From: Deltaproteobacteria bacterium
GTDB taxonomy: Bacteria > Desulfobacterota > Syntrophobacteria > BM002
Length of the DNA: 33,474 nt
Assembly (NCBI GenBank): GCA_019309045.1
Contig: JAFDGZ010000031.1
Coordinates: forward strand, 1-33,474
Direction: 5' to 3'
Positions 16,998 through 25,974 of this stretch are shown here, one piece after another. The notes below the pieces were generated by a model. The model saw nothing but the letters and a program-made list of their open reading frames with translations. It was not told where the DNA came from and made no database searches. Positions within the stretch are counted from its first letter, which is position 1, and every line of letters starts with the position of its first letter. Both the position numbers and the translations under genes were made by a program.

Positions 16998-19900
16998 ATG
17001 CAGGCACCCCCAATGAGAAAACCCTTTTCGACAAAATTTTTTGAAATGGTGCGAGGGAACCTGATCTCGCGGGTTTTCGGCTTCCTGCGCGAGGTGGTGG
17101 TGGCCTTCTACTTCGGGGCCAGCCGGGCCACGGACGTTTTTGCTATAGCTTTCACCATTCCCACTCTTTTCCGGCGAATCCTTGGCGAGGACATGGTGGA
17201 GAAGGCCTTTCTGCCTTCCTTCCGGCAGCTAGTGGCGGCGGGTCACTTTCGACGGGCCTGGCTTCTGGCAAGACGGACATTTTTCCTGATGGTGGGCTGT
17301 CTCCTCCTTCTCATGGCTCTCTGCTACCTTTTTGCTCCCAATCTGGTAGGGGTGATTGGCGCTGGTCTGGATGTAGAGGGATTTGAACAGGCGAAGCAGA
17401 TGACCTACTATGTGCTGCCATTCATGCTGGTGATAGGCTTGGCAGCGTTCACGGGGGGGCTGCTGCTCTTTCTGGATGCAACAGGGGTCTATGCCTTCGC
17501 CCCTGTGTTTCTCAGCGTTGGCGTCATCCTCGGCATTGTTGTCTTCAAGCCATTTATGGGGATGTACAGTATTGCCCTGGGTTTTGTGCTCGGCGCTCTC
17601 CTGCAGTTGTTTTTCCAGGTACCTTTTCTGGTCCGAGCAGCTCGCCGCAACTGTCTGCATATAGAGTCTGTGCTTCGACCTGAAGGGGAATCCCTGCCCG
17701 AGCTCCGGGAAGTGGGCCGACAATCGGGCTGGATTTTTCTGCAGTCTCTGGCCAGCAAGACAGTGGAAGTGGTTGATCGTCTGCTGGCCTCCTTTCTGGT
17801 TCCTGGCAGTGTGGCGGCTCTTTATTTTGCTCAGAGGCTGGTGCAGGTACCCAACGCGGTGCTCGGTCTCTCTGTAGGCAGAGCCGGCGTCACCGACCTG
17901 AATGATCAGGTACAAAAGGAAGACTGGCAAGGTTTTCGCTGCACCGTGGTCAAGGCAATTCGTTACAACATCAGCACCATGCTGCCAGTGACAGTCTTCA
18001 TTGTTTCTCTTTCGGCGCCCATAACTGCCATCATTTTTCAGCGCGGTGCCTTTGGCAGCAGTTCTGTGCAGCTCACATCACTGGCATTTGCCTTGTACGG
18101 TTTGGGGCTTCTCGGCATGAGCATCTGGAGTCTCTATACCAGGATTTTCCCGGCACTGGCCAGAAATGAGATTCCCCTCTATACTTCACTGCTCTGTGCT
18201 TTGCTGAATGTGGCGCTGAGCCTGCTGCTGGTTCACACACCACTCAAACATGGGGGCCTGGCCCTGGCCTCCTCTATTGCCTTCACGGTCAATGCGCTGC
18301 TCCTCTTCTTGGCGCTCAATGGTGAACTGCGCAAGCGGGGTCAGAGGGCAGTGGGCTGGCAGGACCTGCGTGAGACGGTATTGTCAATTGCTCTGGCCAG
18401 CGCCATGGGCGGGTTGATCGCCTGGGGCGCCTATGGACAGCTGCACAGTACGGCAACCCTGGCCCGAATGCCCGTCCTGTTGTTTCACTGGGGAGAGGTC
18501 ATTGCTCTGGGTGCAGCTCTTGGCGCCGGAGGCCTGGCTTTTCTCTGCTGTCTTGGCTACTGGGGTTCGTTTCATCATACAGGCGGTCTGCTGCCGGAGC
18601 GGGTCATCCTCACTGGCGGCGGCACTGGGGGGCATGTGAATCCGGCACTGGCCATAGCTGAAAGCATCAAAGAACAGAGTCCAGCGGCAGAATTTCTTTA
18701 TGTGGGAGTTCAGGGGAGGGCTGAGTCAGTTATTGTTACCAGGGCCGGTTATCCCATTCGCTATGTGCGGGCCCTGCCTTTTCCTGGACTGCGACCTTCT
18801 TGGTCTCTTGTTCGCTTCGTGCTGGCACTGCTGCAGGGAGTTGTCCATTCTTTCTGGCTCATAGCAACGTTTCGGCCCAATCTCATCATTGGCACTGGCG
18901 GTTATGCCAGCGCGCCTCTCATTCTAGCCAATACTTTCATGCGTGCTGTTGGCATGAGCCGGGCTCGCGTCATTATCCACGAACAAAACAGCGTGCCCGG
19001 CAAACTGAACCATCTCATAGGCCGTCGGGCTGACCAGGTGCTGCTGACTTTCCCGCAGACCAAGCACTATTTCCCTAGAAACAGTGCGGTCGTCGGCTAT
19101 CCAGTGCGGCGCTCTGTTACTGACAAGGCGGGTTCTGTGAACAAAGAGAAACTCCCCTTTGCCGTGCCTGCTGGCAGGCGGGTGGTCTTTGTGTTCGGCG
19201 GTTCCCAGGGTGCTCGGGCCATCAATAGGGCGGTGGTGGATGCCCTGGGGCACCTGGGCCAGCGCAAGCAGGAGATCTTCATCATCCATGGGGTGGGGCT
19301 CATGAATGGGCCCCAATATTATGCCTGGGAAGACACCAGCGAACGACTGCACCGCACCTACGATGAAGCACAGAGACAGGAAATTGCTTCCTATTACTAT
19401 GCTCAGGACTATTTTCACAACATCGGCGATATTTATGCCATCAGTGATCTGGTGGTCTGCCGTGGCGGTGCGGGCAGTCTCAACGAAATATCAGCCATGG
19501 GAAAACCGGCCCTCATCATCCCCAAGGCCAATTTGCCTGGAGATCACCAGGTGATGAATGCCAGGGCCATGAGCAAGGCTGGGGCAGCAGAGATCATTTA
19601 CGAAGATACAGTCATTGAGGAGGGTGCTCTGCTCGAGAGGGTGGACGGCAAGGAACTTGCTGCACGAATATTGTCCCTGTTGGACGCGCCTGAACGTCTC
19701 GAACGGATGGCCGCCTGTTCGCGCAACTTCATGAAACAGGACGCCCTGCAACGGATCATGTCAGAAATATACCATGGCAATCAGCAGGAGCAGCCCTCCG
19801 GTGAAGAGCCCACCGAGTGGGAGCCTCCTTTGCTGGGAAATGAGCAGCTGCTGGCCCGCCTGCAACAGGTAAGGCAGCAGCTGCCTGAGCGCTACCATCC

Positions 19901-20630
19901 CAAGATGGTGGTGCCTTCTCCGGACGACCTGGAATACTATCGCCATCGGGCTGCTTCTTTGCTGGCGGCTCCTCACTGGCAGGAGCGCAATCTTGGAGTC
20001 AAGCTCATCGGACTATTGAAGCATGCAGAAAAGCTACCCTCTCTCCTTTATTTGCTCACAGAACGAAAGCCTGTGAGCAGGTTGCAGCGACTCTTTGGCG
20101 GCGATTACCAGCAGGTGGGCTTTATTCGGCGCAATATCCTGACCGCTCTGCAAATGCTGGATGTTTGGGACAGTGAGATAGAGGCTCGGGTGTTGGAGTC
20201 CTTGGAAGACGGCTATTATGAAGTAAGAGCCCAGGCAGCTCGAACCATGGCACACTTTGCCGACAGACTCAACGACCGGAGGCTGGCTGAAGAGAAGTTG
20301 CTGGCGCTTCTTGCTGATCCTTCCTTTGAGGTAGTTCTAGAGGCTGCCCTGGCCTTGGGAAAAGTGGCGGATGACGAACAGGTGGCGGAGCAGTTGCTGG
20401 AGCTGCAAGAGCATCACTACTGGCAGGTTCGCAATGCAGCCCTCAGATCGGTTGCCGCCCTGGTGGAAAGAGGCGTCATCAGGGACCGGGCCCGCATACA
20501 ATGGCGTGTGGAGAGTTTCATCTTGACAATGACCGATTTCAGGCCTCACTTTGCAATCAAGGAGACCTATCGTCGGCTGATCAGCCTTTGCAGGGATAAT
20601 AGCACTGAGAATGATGCAGATGCCGGTTAG
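16998..20630 (+). CDS. MurJ-MurG-HEAT fusion protein
   Basis: 1210 residues in one uninterrupted frame. Residues about 10-525 are MurJ/MviN, the multi-spanning lipid II flippase; the start ISRVFGFLREVVVAFYFGAS is diagnostic and many hydrophobic segments follow. Residues about 535-925 are MurG, which adds GlcNAc to lipid I on the cytoplasmic face: LTGGGTGGHVNPALAIAES, GTGGYASAPL, HEQNSVPGKLNHL, FVFGGSQGARAIN, CRGGAGSLNEIS and GDHQVMNARAM, with an extra roughly 35-residue Tyr-rich insert near residues 770-805. Residues about 950-1200 are helical repeats like HEAT repeats. The fused order flippase, transferase, scaffold would place lipid II synthesis next to export. Two in-frame ATGs (16998, 17013) are possible; neither has a good ribosome site. 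The next gene is an MraY homologue. Both enzymatic parts keep their key motifs; function of the fusion is inferred. Confidence 0.9.
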   Translation: MQAPPMRKPFSTKFFEMVRGNLISRVFGFLREVVVAFYFGASRATDVFAIAFTIPTLFRRILGEDMVEKAFLPSFRQLVAAGHFRRAWLLARRTFFLMVGCLLLLMALCYLFAPNLVGVIGAGLDVEGFEQAKQMTYYVLPFMLVIGLAAFTGGLLLFLDATGVYAFAPVFLSVGVILGIVVFKPFMGMYSIALGFVLGALLQLFFQVPFLVRAARRNCLHIESVLRPEGESLPELREVGRQSGWIFLQSLASKTVEVVDRLLASFLVPGSVAALYFAQRLVQVPNAVLGLSVGRAGVTDLNDQVQKEDWQGFRCTVVKAIRYNISTMLPVTVFIVSLSAPITAIIFQRGAFGSSSVQLTSLAFALYGLGLLGMSIWSLYTRIFPALARNEIPLYTSLLCALLNVALSLLLVHTPLKHGGLALASSIAFTVNALLLFLALNGELRKRGQRAVGWQDLRETVLSIALASAMGGLIAWGAYGQLHSTATLARMPVLLFHWGEVIALGAALGAGGLAFLCCLGYWGSFHHTGGLLPERVILTGGGTGGHVNPALAIAESIKEQSPAAEFLYVGVQGRAESVIVTRAGYPIRYVRALPFPGLRPSWSLVRFVLALLQGVVHSFWLIATFRPNLIIGTGGYASAPLILANTFMRAVGMSRARVIIHEQNSVPGKLNHLIGRRADQVLLTFPQTKHYFPRNSAVVGYPVRRSVTDKAGSVNKEKLPFAVPAGRRVVFVFGGSQGARAINRAVVDALGHLGQRKQEIFIIHGVGLMNGPQYYAWEDTSERLHRTYDEAQRQEIASYYYAQDYFHNIGDIYAISDLVVCRGGAGSLNEISAMGKPALIIPKANLPGDHQVMNARAMSKAGAAEIIYEDTVIEEGALLERVDGKELAARILSLLDAPERLERMAACSRNFMKQDALQRIMSEIYHGNQQEQPSGEEPTEWEPPLLGNEQLLARLQQVRQQLPERYHPKMVVPSPDDLEYYRHRAASLLAAPHWQERNLGVKLIGLLKHAEKLPSLLYLLTERKPVSRLQRLFGGDYQQVGFIRRNILTALQMLDVWDSEIEARVLESLEDGYYEVRAQAARTMAHFADRLNDRRLAEEKLLALLADPSFEVVLEAALALGKVADDEQVAEQLLELQEHHYWQVRNAALRSVAALVERGVIRDRARIQWRVESFILTMTDFRPHFAIKETYRRLISLCRDNSTENDADAG

Positions 20631-20743
20631 CATCACTGTGAGCAGGCTATTGAGTGTATGTGCTGCAAGACTCTTAGAGAACACTCTTTGTTGATACGCC
20701 AGCAGGCATGGCCTGCACACGGAGACAGCCCTGGAGGAAGCCA

Positions 20744-21850
20744 ATGATATACCATCTTGGTCGCTGGCTGCAGAGCCAGTTCGAATGGCTTGGTTTTTTT
20801 CGGCTGGTCAACTATTTGAGCTTTCGCTCGGTGATGGCGGCGCTCACGGCTGTGCTGATCGTCTTTATCCTGAGCCCCAGGTTTATCCGAGCCATGCACC
20901 GGCGGCATTTTCTGGATCACATTCGGGAGACGGGCATCTCCTCGGCCTTTGACAAGGCTGGCACCCCCACCATGGGAGGGGTGCTCCTGGTGGTGGCCGT
21001 GGCCGTCTCTGTAATGCTGTGGTGCAACCTGACCAATTCGTTCTTGCTCCTCTGTATGGGGGCAATGCTCTGGTTCGGTGGCATCGGCTTCTGGGACGAC
21101 TGGTTGAAAAGTAAACATGGCAGCGGCCAGAAGGGACTCGGTGAAATAACCAAGCTGCTTCTGCAGACGGCCTTTGCCCTGCTGTTCATTCTTTTCTTTC
21201 TAGGGCCTTACTCGCCTGTGGGCCAAGATGTGGCGAGCAAACTTTACGCTCCCTTCGTCAAGAGACCGTTGTTGGATGTGGGAATCATCTATGGCGTATT
21301 CCTGCTTATTTTCATGCTCCTGGTGGCCAACGCCGTGAACATAACCGACGGTTTGGATGGCCTGGCCATCACTCCTTCCATTTTTGTGGTCGCAGTGCTC
21401 GGGGTGTTTGCCTATGTGATGGGCAACAAGATCTACTCGGCATACCTCCAGTATCCCTATCTGCGGGGCGCGGGGGAATTGACTGTATTTGCCTCGGCAT
21501 TCATTGGTGCCGGTCTCGGTTTCCTCTGGTACAATGCTTATCCGGCCCAGATTTTTATGGGGGATACAGGCTCCCTTGCCATAGGAGGTGTGGTGGCGGT
21601 GATCAGTGTTCTTCTAAAGCAGGAGCTGCTTTTCCCATTGCTGGGTGGGCTGTTTCTTGTGGAGGCCCTCACCTCACAGATCCAGGACAAGATAGGTGTT
21701 CGCTGGCTGGGCCGGAGAATATTTTACAGGGCCCCGCTGCATCACGGCCTGCAACACCGGGGTTTTGCAGAAACCAAGGTGGTCATCCGTCTGTGGATTG
21801 TTTCTGGCATCCTGGCACTAATTGCTCTCGCCACTTTGAAACTGCGTTAA
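20744..21850 (+). CDS. mraY: MraY-family phospho-sugar transferase
   Basis: 368 residues with about ten hydrophobic segments. MraY transfers phospho-MurNAc-pentapeptide to undecaprenyl phosphate, making lipid I, the substrate of MurG. Conserved blocks: KAGTPTMGG, GFWDDWLKSK (the DD pair), NAVNITDGLDGLA, FMGDTGSLAIGG and the C-terminal VVIRLWIVSGILALIAL. One oddity: the usual APxHHHFE motif reads APLHHGLQ, so the third His and the following Glu are replaced. ATG 20744 is chosen because GGAGGA (20733-20738) sits five bases upstream; an ATG at 20708 is less likely. The gene follows the MurJ-MurG fusion by 113 bp with no terminator evident. It could be the only MraY of the cell or a paralogue; the window cannot tell. 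Confidence 0.92.
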   Translation: MIYHLGRWLQSQFEWLGFFRLVNYLSFRSVMAALTAVLIVFILSPRFIRAMHRRHFLDHIRETGISSAFDKAGTPTMGGVLLVVAVAVSVMLWCNLTNSFLLLCMGAMLWFGGIGFWDDWLKSKHGSGQKGLGEITKLLLQTAFALLFILFFLGPYSPVGQDVASKLYAPFVKRPLLDVGIIYGVFLLIFMLLVANAVNITDGLDGLAITPSIFVVAVLGVFAYVMGNKIYSAYLQYPYLRGAGELTVFASAFIGAGLGFLWYNAYPAQIFMGDTGSLAIGGVVAVISVLLKQELLFPLLGGLFLVEALTSQIQDKIGVRWLGRRIFYRAPLHHGLQHRGFAETKVVIRLWIVSGILALIALATLKLR

Positions 21851-22218
21851 CTAGACATCCTCTTTGCAAAAATCCTCAGCCAATCACCAGCAGCAAACAG
21901 CGAGACTGGTTGCCGTATGGGTCTATGCTCACAGGAGTGTAGCGCGGCAGGCACTGGTCTTTGCGGCCAGCTAACCGCGTGGCTTTTACAGCCCTGGTTT
22001 GCAAGGCGGCGACGCAGCAGAGGCTCCCGGGAAAGGCCAGGACTTGTCCTGGCGTCGAGTTATGTGAGGGGCAGTCATTTTGGAATGAAACATGCATTCA
22101 TCCCCGAGTTGATGGATGGCTATTCCCACAATTGTGTGGTTTGAAACACCTTAGAGCGAGCGCCGAGCAACCGGTTTTTCTTCTCCTGTACTGAATTCTC
22201 TGCTGGTGGAGAAGTAGG
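21851..22218 (+). other. Intergenic region upstream of the cyclase gene
   Basis: This 368-bp gap holds no gene I can support. Short open frames of 75-77 codons exist on the plus strand (21917-22144, 21961-22194) but show no recognisable protein features and no good ribosome sites. A weak inverted repeat, GAATG/CATTC with a seven-base loop, is at 22083-22099. No convincing -35/-10 pair was found. Confidence 0.4.
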
Positions 22219-23640
22219 GTGCTGCTGAGGACGACCGTGGTCCGTAAGCTGCGCATACCAATATTCATCAAGTTTACCTCCCTGGCGACCCTGGGAATCC
22301 TGGTGATAATTTCTACTATCAGTATGAGCGTACTCAGTCGGCAGCGGCAGCAGTATACCAGGCAGTTGATCAAGTTCGGCGCCACCATGGCGCGCTATGT
22401 GGCTACCAACAGTCCGGAGGACTTGCTGGAAGGAGTTGAGCTATCCCTCTACCAGCTGGTCAGCAGGATCGCCAAGAACGAAGAAGTGGTTTTTGCTCTG
22501 ATCTGTAACAACAAAGGGATAGTGCAGGCCCACAGTGACATCAGCTTGGTGGGAAGCCGCTATCTCGCCCCTGCCATGCTGCAGCCGGTGAAAACTGACG
22601 GCAATCTCGAGGTGCACAGCTATCATAAAGGAGATGAAACCCTGCTGCTCTTTTCGGTGCCAGTCATGTACCAGAAGGTTGAGGTGGGGGAAGTTTATCT
22701 GGCACTGACTACCAGGTACATTGAAGACAGTATTTCCAATGCCAAGGTCTTTATTTTTATCCTCACCCTGGCCATAACTATCACGGGAATTGCCATGAGC
22801 ATGATTCTCAGCCTCTACTTTTCCCGGCCGATCCAGCGGCTGGTGAAGGGGGTGGAGGAGATTGGCAAGGGGAACCTTACTTATCGGGTAAATCTTGCCC
22901 GCAATGATGAACTCGGTGATCTTGCCGAAGCCTTCAACCGCATGGCAGAGGACCTGCGGTTGAAAGAACGCATTCAGACCTCATTTGGTCGCTATGTGAC
23001 TCCAGAGATCGTCGAGCGGATTCTTGCCAGTCCTGATGACGAGTGGCTGAAGGGTGCCCGCCTGGAGACCACAGTGGTTTTTGTGGACATTCGCGGTTTT
23101 ACTTCTCTAGCCGAGCGAACAGAACCCGAGATGATTGTTGAACTGCTGAATTCCTATTTCACTCTGGTGACAGATGTCATCATCAAGCATGGCGGCTATC
23201 TGGACAAATTTGTCGGTGACTCGGTAATGGGGGTGTTCGGGGCGCTCGCTGTTGATCCACTGCACCCCGAACGGGCGGTGCAGGCTGCAGTGGAGGTGCG
23301 GCAAAGTCTTGTTGCCCTGAATCAGAAACACGGCAGGGAAGCCGATCCCATCCACGTTGGCATCGGTATAAATACAGGCGAAGTGGTTGCCGGCAATCTG
23401 GGATCGAACAAGCGCATGGAATACACCGTGATCGGCGACAATGTCAATGTGGCCTCACGGCTTACCGATCTGGCAGGATTGGATGAGATTCTCATCAGTG
23501 AGCAAACTTATCTCAGGGTTAAAGACAATCCGGGGTTTGCTCTGCGAGAACGTGGCAATGTGGAAATCAAAGGTAGGCAGGAGCCAGTAAAGGTCTATGA
23601 GGTACTGGATTATGTGGAACAGGCTGTGGCGGAGCAGTAA
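22219..23640 (+). CDS. Membrane class III adenylate/guanylate cyclase with HAMP domain
   Basis: 473 residues: first membrane helix about 18-38, an extracytoplasmic sensor region about 40-172 (possibly PAS/Cache-like), second helix about 176-200, HAMP about 200-253, and a class III cyclase domain about 280-460. Catalytic residues are visible: metal-binding D290 (FVDIRGFTS) and D334 (FVGDSVMG), adenine-selecting K330 and D407 (VIGDN), and the transition-state pair N410/R414 (NVASRL). The Lys/Asp pair favours cAMP over cGMP. It probably makes cAMP in response to an envelope signal. GTG 22219 is taken as start, with GGAG at 22208-22211 seven bases upstream; another GTG at 22237 is possible. The next gene begins within its last codons, so a LysM deacetylase and a lipoprotein are probably co-expressed. 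Confidence 0.92.
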   Translation: MLLRTTVVRKLRIPIFIKFTSLATLGILVIISTISMSVLSRQRQQYTRQLIKFGATMARYVATNSPEDLLEGVELSLYQLVSRIAKNEEVVFALICNNKGIVQAHSDISLVGSRYLAPAMLQPVKTDGNLEVHSYHKGDETLLLFSVPVMYQKVEVGEVYLALTTRYIEDSISNAKVFIFILTLAITITGIAMSMILSLYFSRPIQRLVKGVEEIGKGNLTYRVNLARNDELGDLAEAFNRMAEDLRLKERIQTSFGRYVTPEIVERILASPDDEWLKGARLETTVVFVDIRGFTSLAERTEPEMIVELLNSYFTLVTDVIIKHGGYLDKFVGDSVMGVFGALAVDPLHPERAVQAAVEVRQSLVALNQKHGREADPIHVGIGINTGEVVAGNLGSNKRMEYTVIGDNVNVASRLTDLAGLDEILISEQTYLRVKDNPGFALRERGNVEIKGRQEPVKVYEVLDYVEQAVAEQ

Positions 23641-24679
23641 CTCCGCCGTAAGACCCGTGATAGTGGCAGCAGCAGTCTTTGTTATGCTGCTTTGCCCACC
23701 GCTTCGAGGAGAAGGATCTGCCTTTTGTCTCTGGCCTTCCACGCCTCTGTCAGCGGAAGAGGCCCAACAGCTGCCCACATTTCAGTCAGAGAAGACCGTG
23801 GTCTATGTGGTGAAACAGGGTGATAGCCTGCCAGAGCTGGCCCAACGGTTCTACGGAGATCCACAAAAGGGCTGGCTCATTAACCAGGCGAATGACGGAG
23901 TGGAGCTGCTTCCCGGACAGGTTCTGGTTATACCGCTGGAGCCAAGCAATCTAGGAGGACTCCAGCAGGAGGGCTATCAGCTGGTGCCCGTGCTGACTTA
24001 CCATCACTTCAGCAGGCAGTGCAAAACGGCACTCTGCATGCCTATTGACAAATTTAGCGATCAGATGGCTTTCTTGAAGCGGCAGGGCTATCATACGGTG
24101 AGCATGAAGCAGGTGCTGAGGTTTCTCTCTTATGAAGAGCCGCTGCCGCCGAAGGCCATAGCCATAACCATCGACGACGGTTACAGCTCTGTCTACGATC
24201 TTGCCTATCCGGTGCTGCAACGCCTTGGCTTCAAGGCCACTCTGTTTATCTACACCGATTTCATCAATAGCAGTTCTAACGCTCTGAGCTGGAACCAGCT
24301 GAAGGAGCTAGCAGAAGCAGGTTTTGAAATTGAATCGCATACTCTCAGTCATGCAGATCTGACGCGCAAAAAGCCAGGGGAGAGTGACGCCGGCTACCTG
24401 GCCAGGGTGAGGCGGGAGCTGGTGGAATCTCGTCGGCTCATCAAAAAAAAGGTGGGCCAGGAAGCAGTATGGCTTGCCTATCCATATGGTCGATTCAATG
24501 ATCTGGTGATCACCATGGCCAAACAGGCGGGCTATCGTGGTGGCGTTTCAGTAATGCGCGGTACGAATCCTTTTTTTGCGGATCCGTTCAAAGTAAAAAG
24601 ATATCAGGTCTTTAATTCGGTCTCGAAGCAGTCGCTTCTTACCATGTTGAAGACGTTTGCCCGGGAAAATCTTCAATGA
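23612..24679 (+). CDS. Exported LysM/polysaccharide deacetylase (NodB family)
   Basis: 355 residues. An N-terminal hydrophobic stretch (VIVAAAVFVMLLC, about 16-28) suggests a signal peptide or anchor. Next is a LysM peptidoglycan-binding motif (YVVKQGDSLPELAQRFYGD, about 66-84), then a NodB deacetylase domain with PVLTYHHF, TIDDGYSS (catalytic Asp pair) and SHTLSHADL (metal histidines). It probably removes acetyl groups from peptidoglycan or another envelope glycan in the periplasm. ATG 23612 has GAGG nine bases upstream; ATG 23597 is in frame but its AAAGG lies only three bases away. Either start overlaps the cyclase gene. The stop overlaps the next start by four bases (ATGA). Confidence 0.9.
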   Translation: MWNRLWRSSNSAVRPVIVAAAVFVMLLCPPLRGEGSAFCLWPSTPLSAEEAQQLPTFQSEKTVVYVVKQGDSLPELAQRFYGDPQKGWLINQANDGVELLPGQVLVIPLEPSNLGGLQQEGYQLVPVLTYHHFSRQCKTALCMPIDKFSDQMAFLKRQGYHTVSMKQVLRFLSYEEPLPPKAIAITIDDGYSSVYDLAYPVLQRLGFKATLFIYTDFINSSSNALSWNQLKELAEAGFEIESHTLSHADLTRKKPGESDAGYLARVRRELVESRRLIKKKVGQEAVWLAYPYGRFNDLVITMAKQAGYRGGVSVMRGTNPFFADPFKVKRYQVFNSVSKQSLLTMLKTFARENLQ

Positions 24680-25905
24680 AAGGTCGGCTGTTTATCTGTT
24701 TGCTCTGGCTCTGTTTTTGCGGCAGCATCATCAGCGGCTGTGCTGCGTGGCAAAACAGCTTTTGGGACACGCCTTTGCAGAGGAAAAGGACAGCGGAGGC
24801 TCGCCTGCAGCAAGTGCTGCTTGAGCGGGCTTTGCAGTATGAACAGCAGGGTGAACCAGTGAAGGCCCTGCAGACGTATGATGCTGCCCTGGCAGTTCTA
24901 CAGGCCAACAAGGCCGAACTGCAGGCCTCGCTACGGCAGCGTGCTGAAGAGCACTATCTGAAAGGTCGAGCCCTCTGGGAACAGGGAAAGTATCAGCAGG
25001 GTCGTCATGAGCTCTTGCTTGCCTTGCGGTTGCGGCCCGACTATCCAGAAGTGCTCGCCTTGCTGCAGCCCAAGGAGAGGTTCCGTTCGTGGCGCTACGT
25101 GATACATCGGGTCAAAGAAGGAGAATATCTCACCGCCATTGCCAAACGATACTACGGCGACCAGACAAAATTCGACATTATTGCCCGGTTCAATAACCTT
25201 GAAGATGCCACTACAATACATGCAGGCATGAAGTTGAAAATTCCTGTCATAGAAGGAGTGAAGTTCCTCCCTGAAAAAACTGCCTCTAGCAGGACTGCCG
25301 CAAAAAGAAGTGGTGGCAAGCTATCTCTGCAGAAGTCTGCCAGCAGTGGCGCCAAGGAGAGGGCCCTCAGTGAGGCAGCTGTCAGGCAGAGACTCCCCAT
25401 GCAAACGGCAGCGCTTGCCGCCACTGAAAGCGAGGCCGCTGCCGGGGAAATCTATGATCCCGTCAACAGTTATGAAGAACATGGCATCAGCCTTTTTGAG
25501 GACGGGCGCTACCTGGCAGCACTGGTTGAGTTTCAGAAGGTGCTCAACAGTTACCCGGAAAGAAAAAAGAGTCGGCAATACATGGGGCGCGCCCATTATA
25601 GGCTGGGCCTTGCTCTCCTGGAAAAAGGCGACTACTTGGAAGCCCGCAGTCATTTCAAAAGGGCGCTCACCTTCGACCAGCAATGCACCCTTTGCCGCAG
25701 ATATCTGCAGAAGTGTGAAGCTACTTACAAGAGCATACACTATCGCAAGGGAATTCAATACTTTGAAGCAGAAGACCTGGAAAAGGCCATACACGAGTGG
25801 CAGCTCGTCAAGCAACTTGATCCTCATTACAAGCAGGTGCAGAGTTACCTGAACAGAGCAGCAACTTTGCTAGAGAAAATCCGCAAACTCAAGAGAGATT
25901 CCTAA
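24676..25905 (+). CDS. LysM- and TPR-containing lipoprotein
   Basis: 409 residues. The N-terminus is a lipoprotein signal (lipobox ISGC, lipidated C22). Two TPR-like helical regions (about 50-120 and 270-400, e.g. ISLFEDGRYLAALVEFQKVL) flank a LysM motif at about 141-192 (HRVKEGEYLTAIAKRYYGD) and a Lys/Ser/Ala-rich linker. The LysM resembles that of the upstream deacetylase. Such proteins usually act as periplasmic scaffolds on peptidoglycan. The start overlaps the deacetylase stop by four bases. No catalytic residues are apparent and a specific role cannot be assigned; partnership with the deacetylase is an inference from the shared LysM and the overlap. Confidence 0.85.
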   Translation: MKGRLFICLLWLCFCGSIISGCAAWQNSFWDTPLQRKRTAEARLQQVLLERALQYEQQGEPVKALQTYDAALAVLQANKAELQASLRQRAEEHYLKGRALWEQGKYQQGRHELLLALRLRPDYPEVLALLQPKERFRSWRYVIHRVKEGEYLTAIAKRYYGDQTKFDIIARFNNLEDATTIHAGMKLKIPVIEGVKFLPEKTASSRTAAKRSGGKLSLQKSASSGAKERALSEAAVRQRLPMQTAALAATESEAAAGEIYDPVNSYEEHGISLFEDGRYLAALVEFQKVLNSYPERKKSRQYMGRAHYRLGLALLEKGDYLEARSHFKRALTFDQQCTLCRRYLQKCEATYKSIHYRKGIQYFEAEDLEKAIHEWQLVKQLDPHYKQVQSYLNRAATLLEKIRKLKRDS

Positions 25906-25974
25906 GCCGGATGTTTCTGGGGGCAGCCTGGCTACTGGTTGTGGAGAGCAAACATGAGGCTGGGCTTGCTTTGG

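Noticed and set aside
21917-22194. Small plus-strand genes of 75-77 codons upstream of the cyclase
   Set aside because: They overlap each other in different frames, lack convincing ribosome sites and show no domain or membrane pattern.
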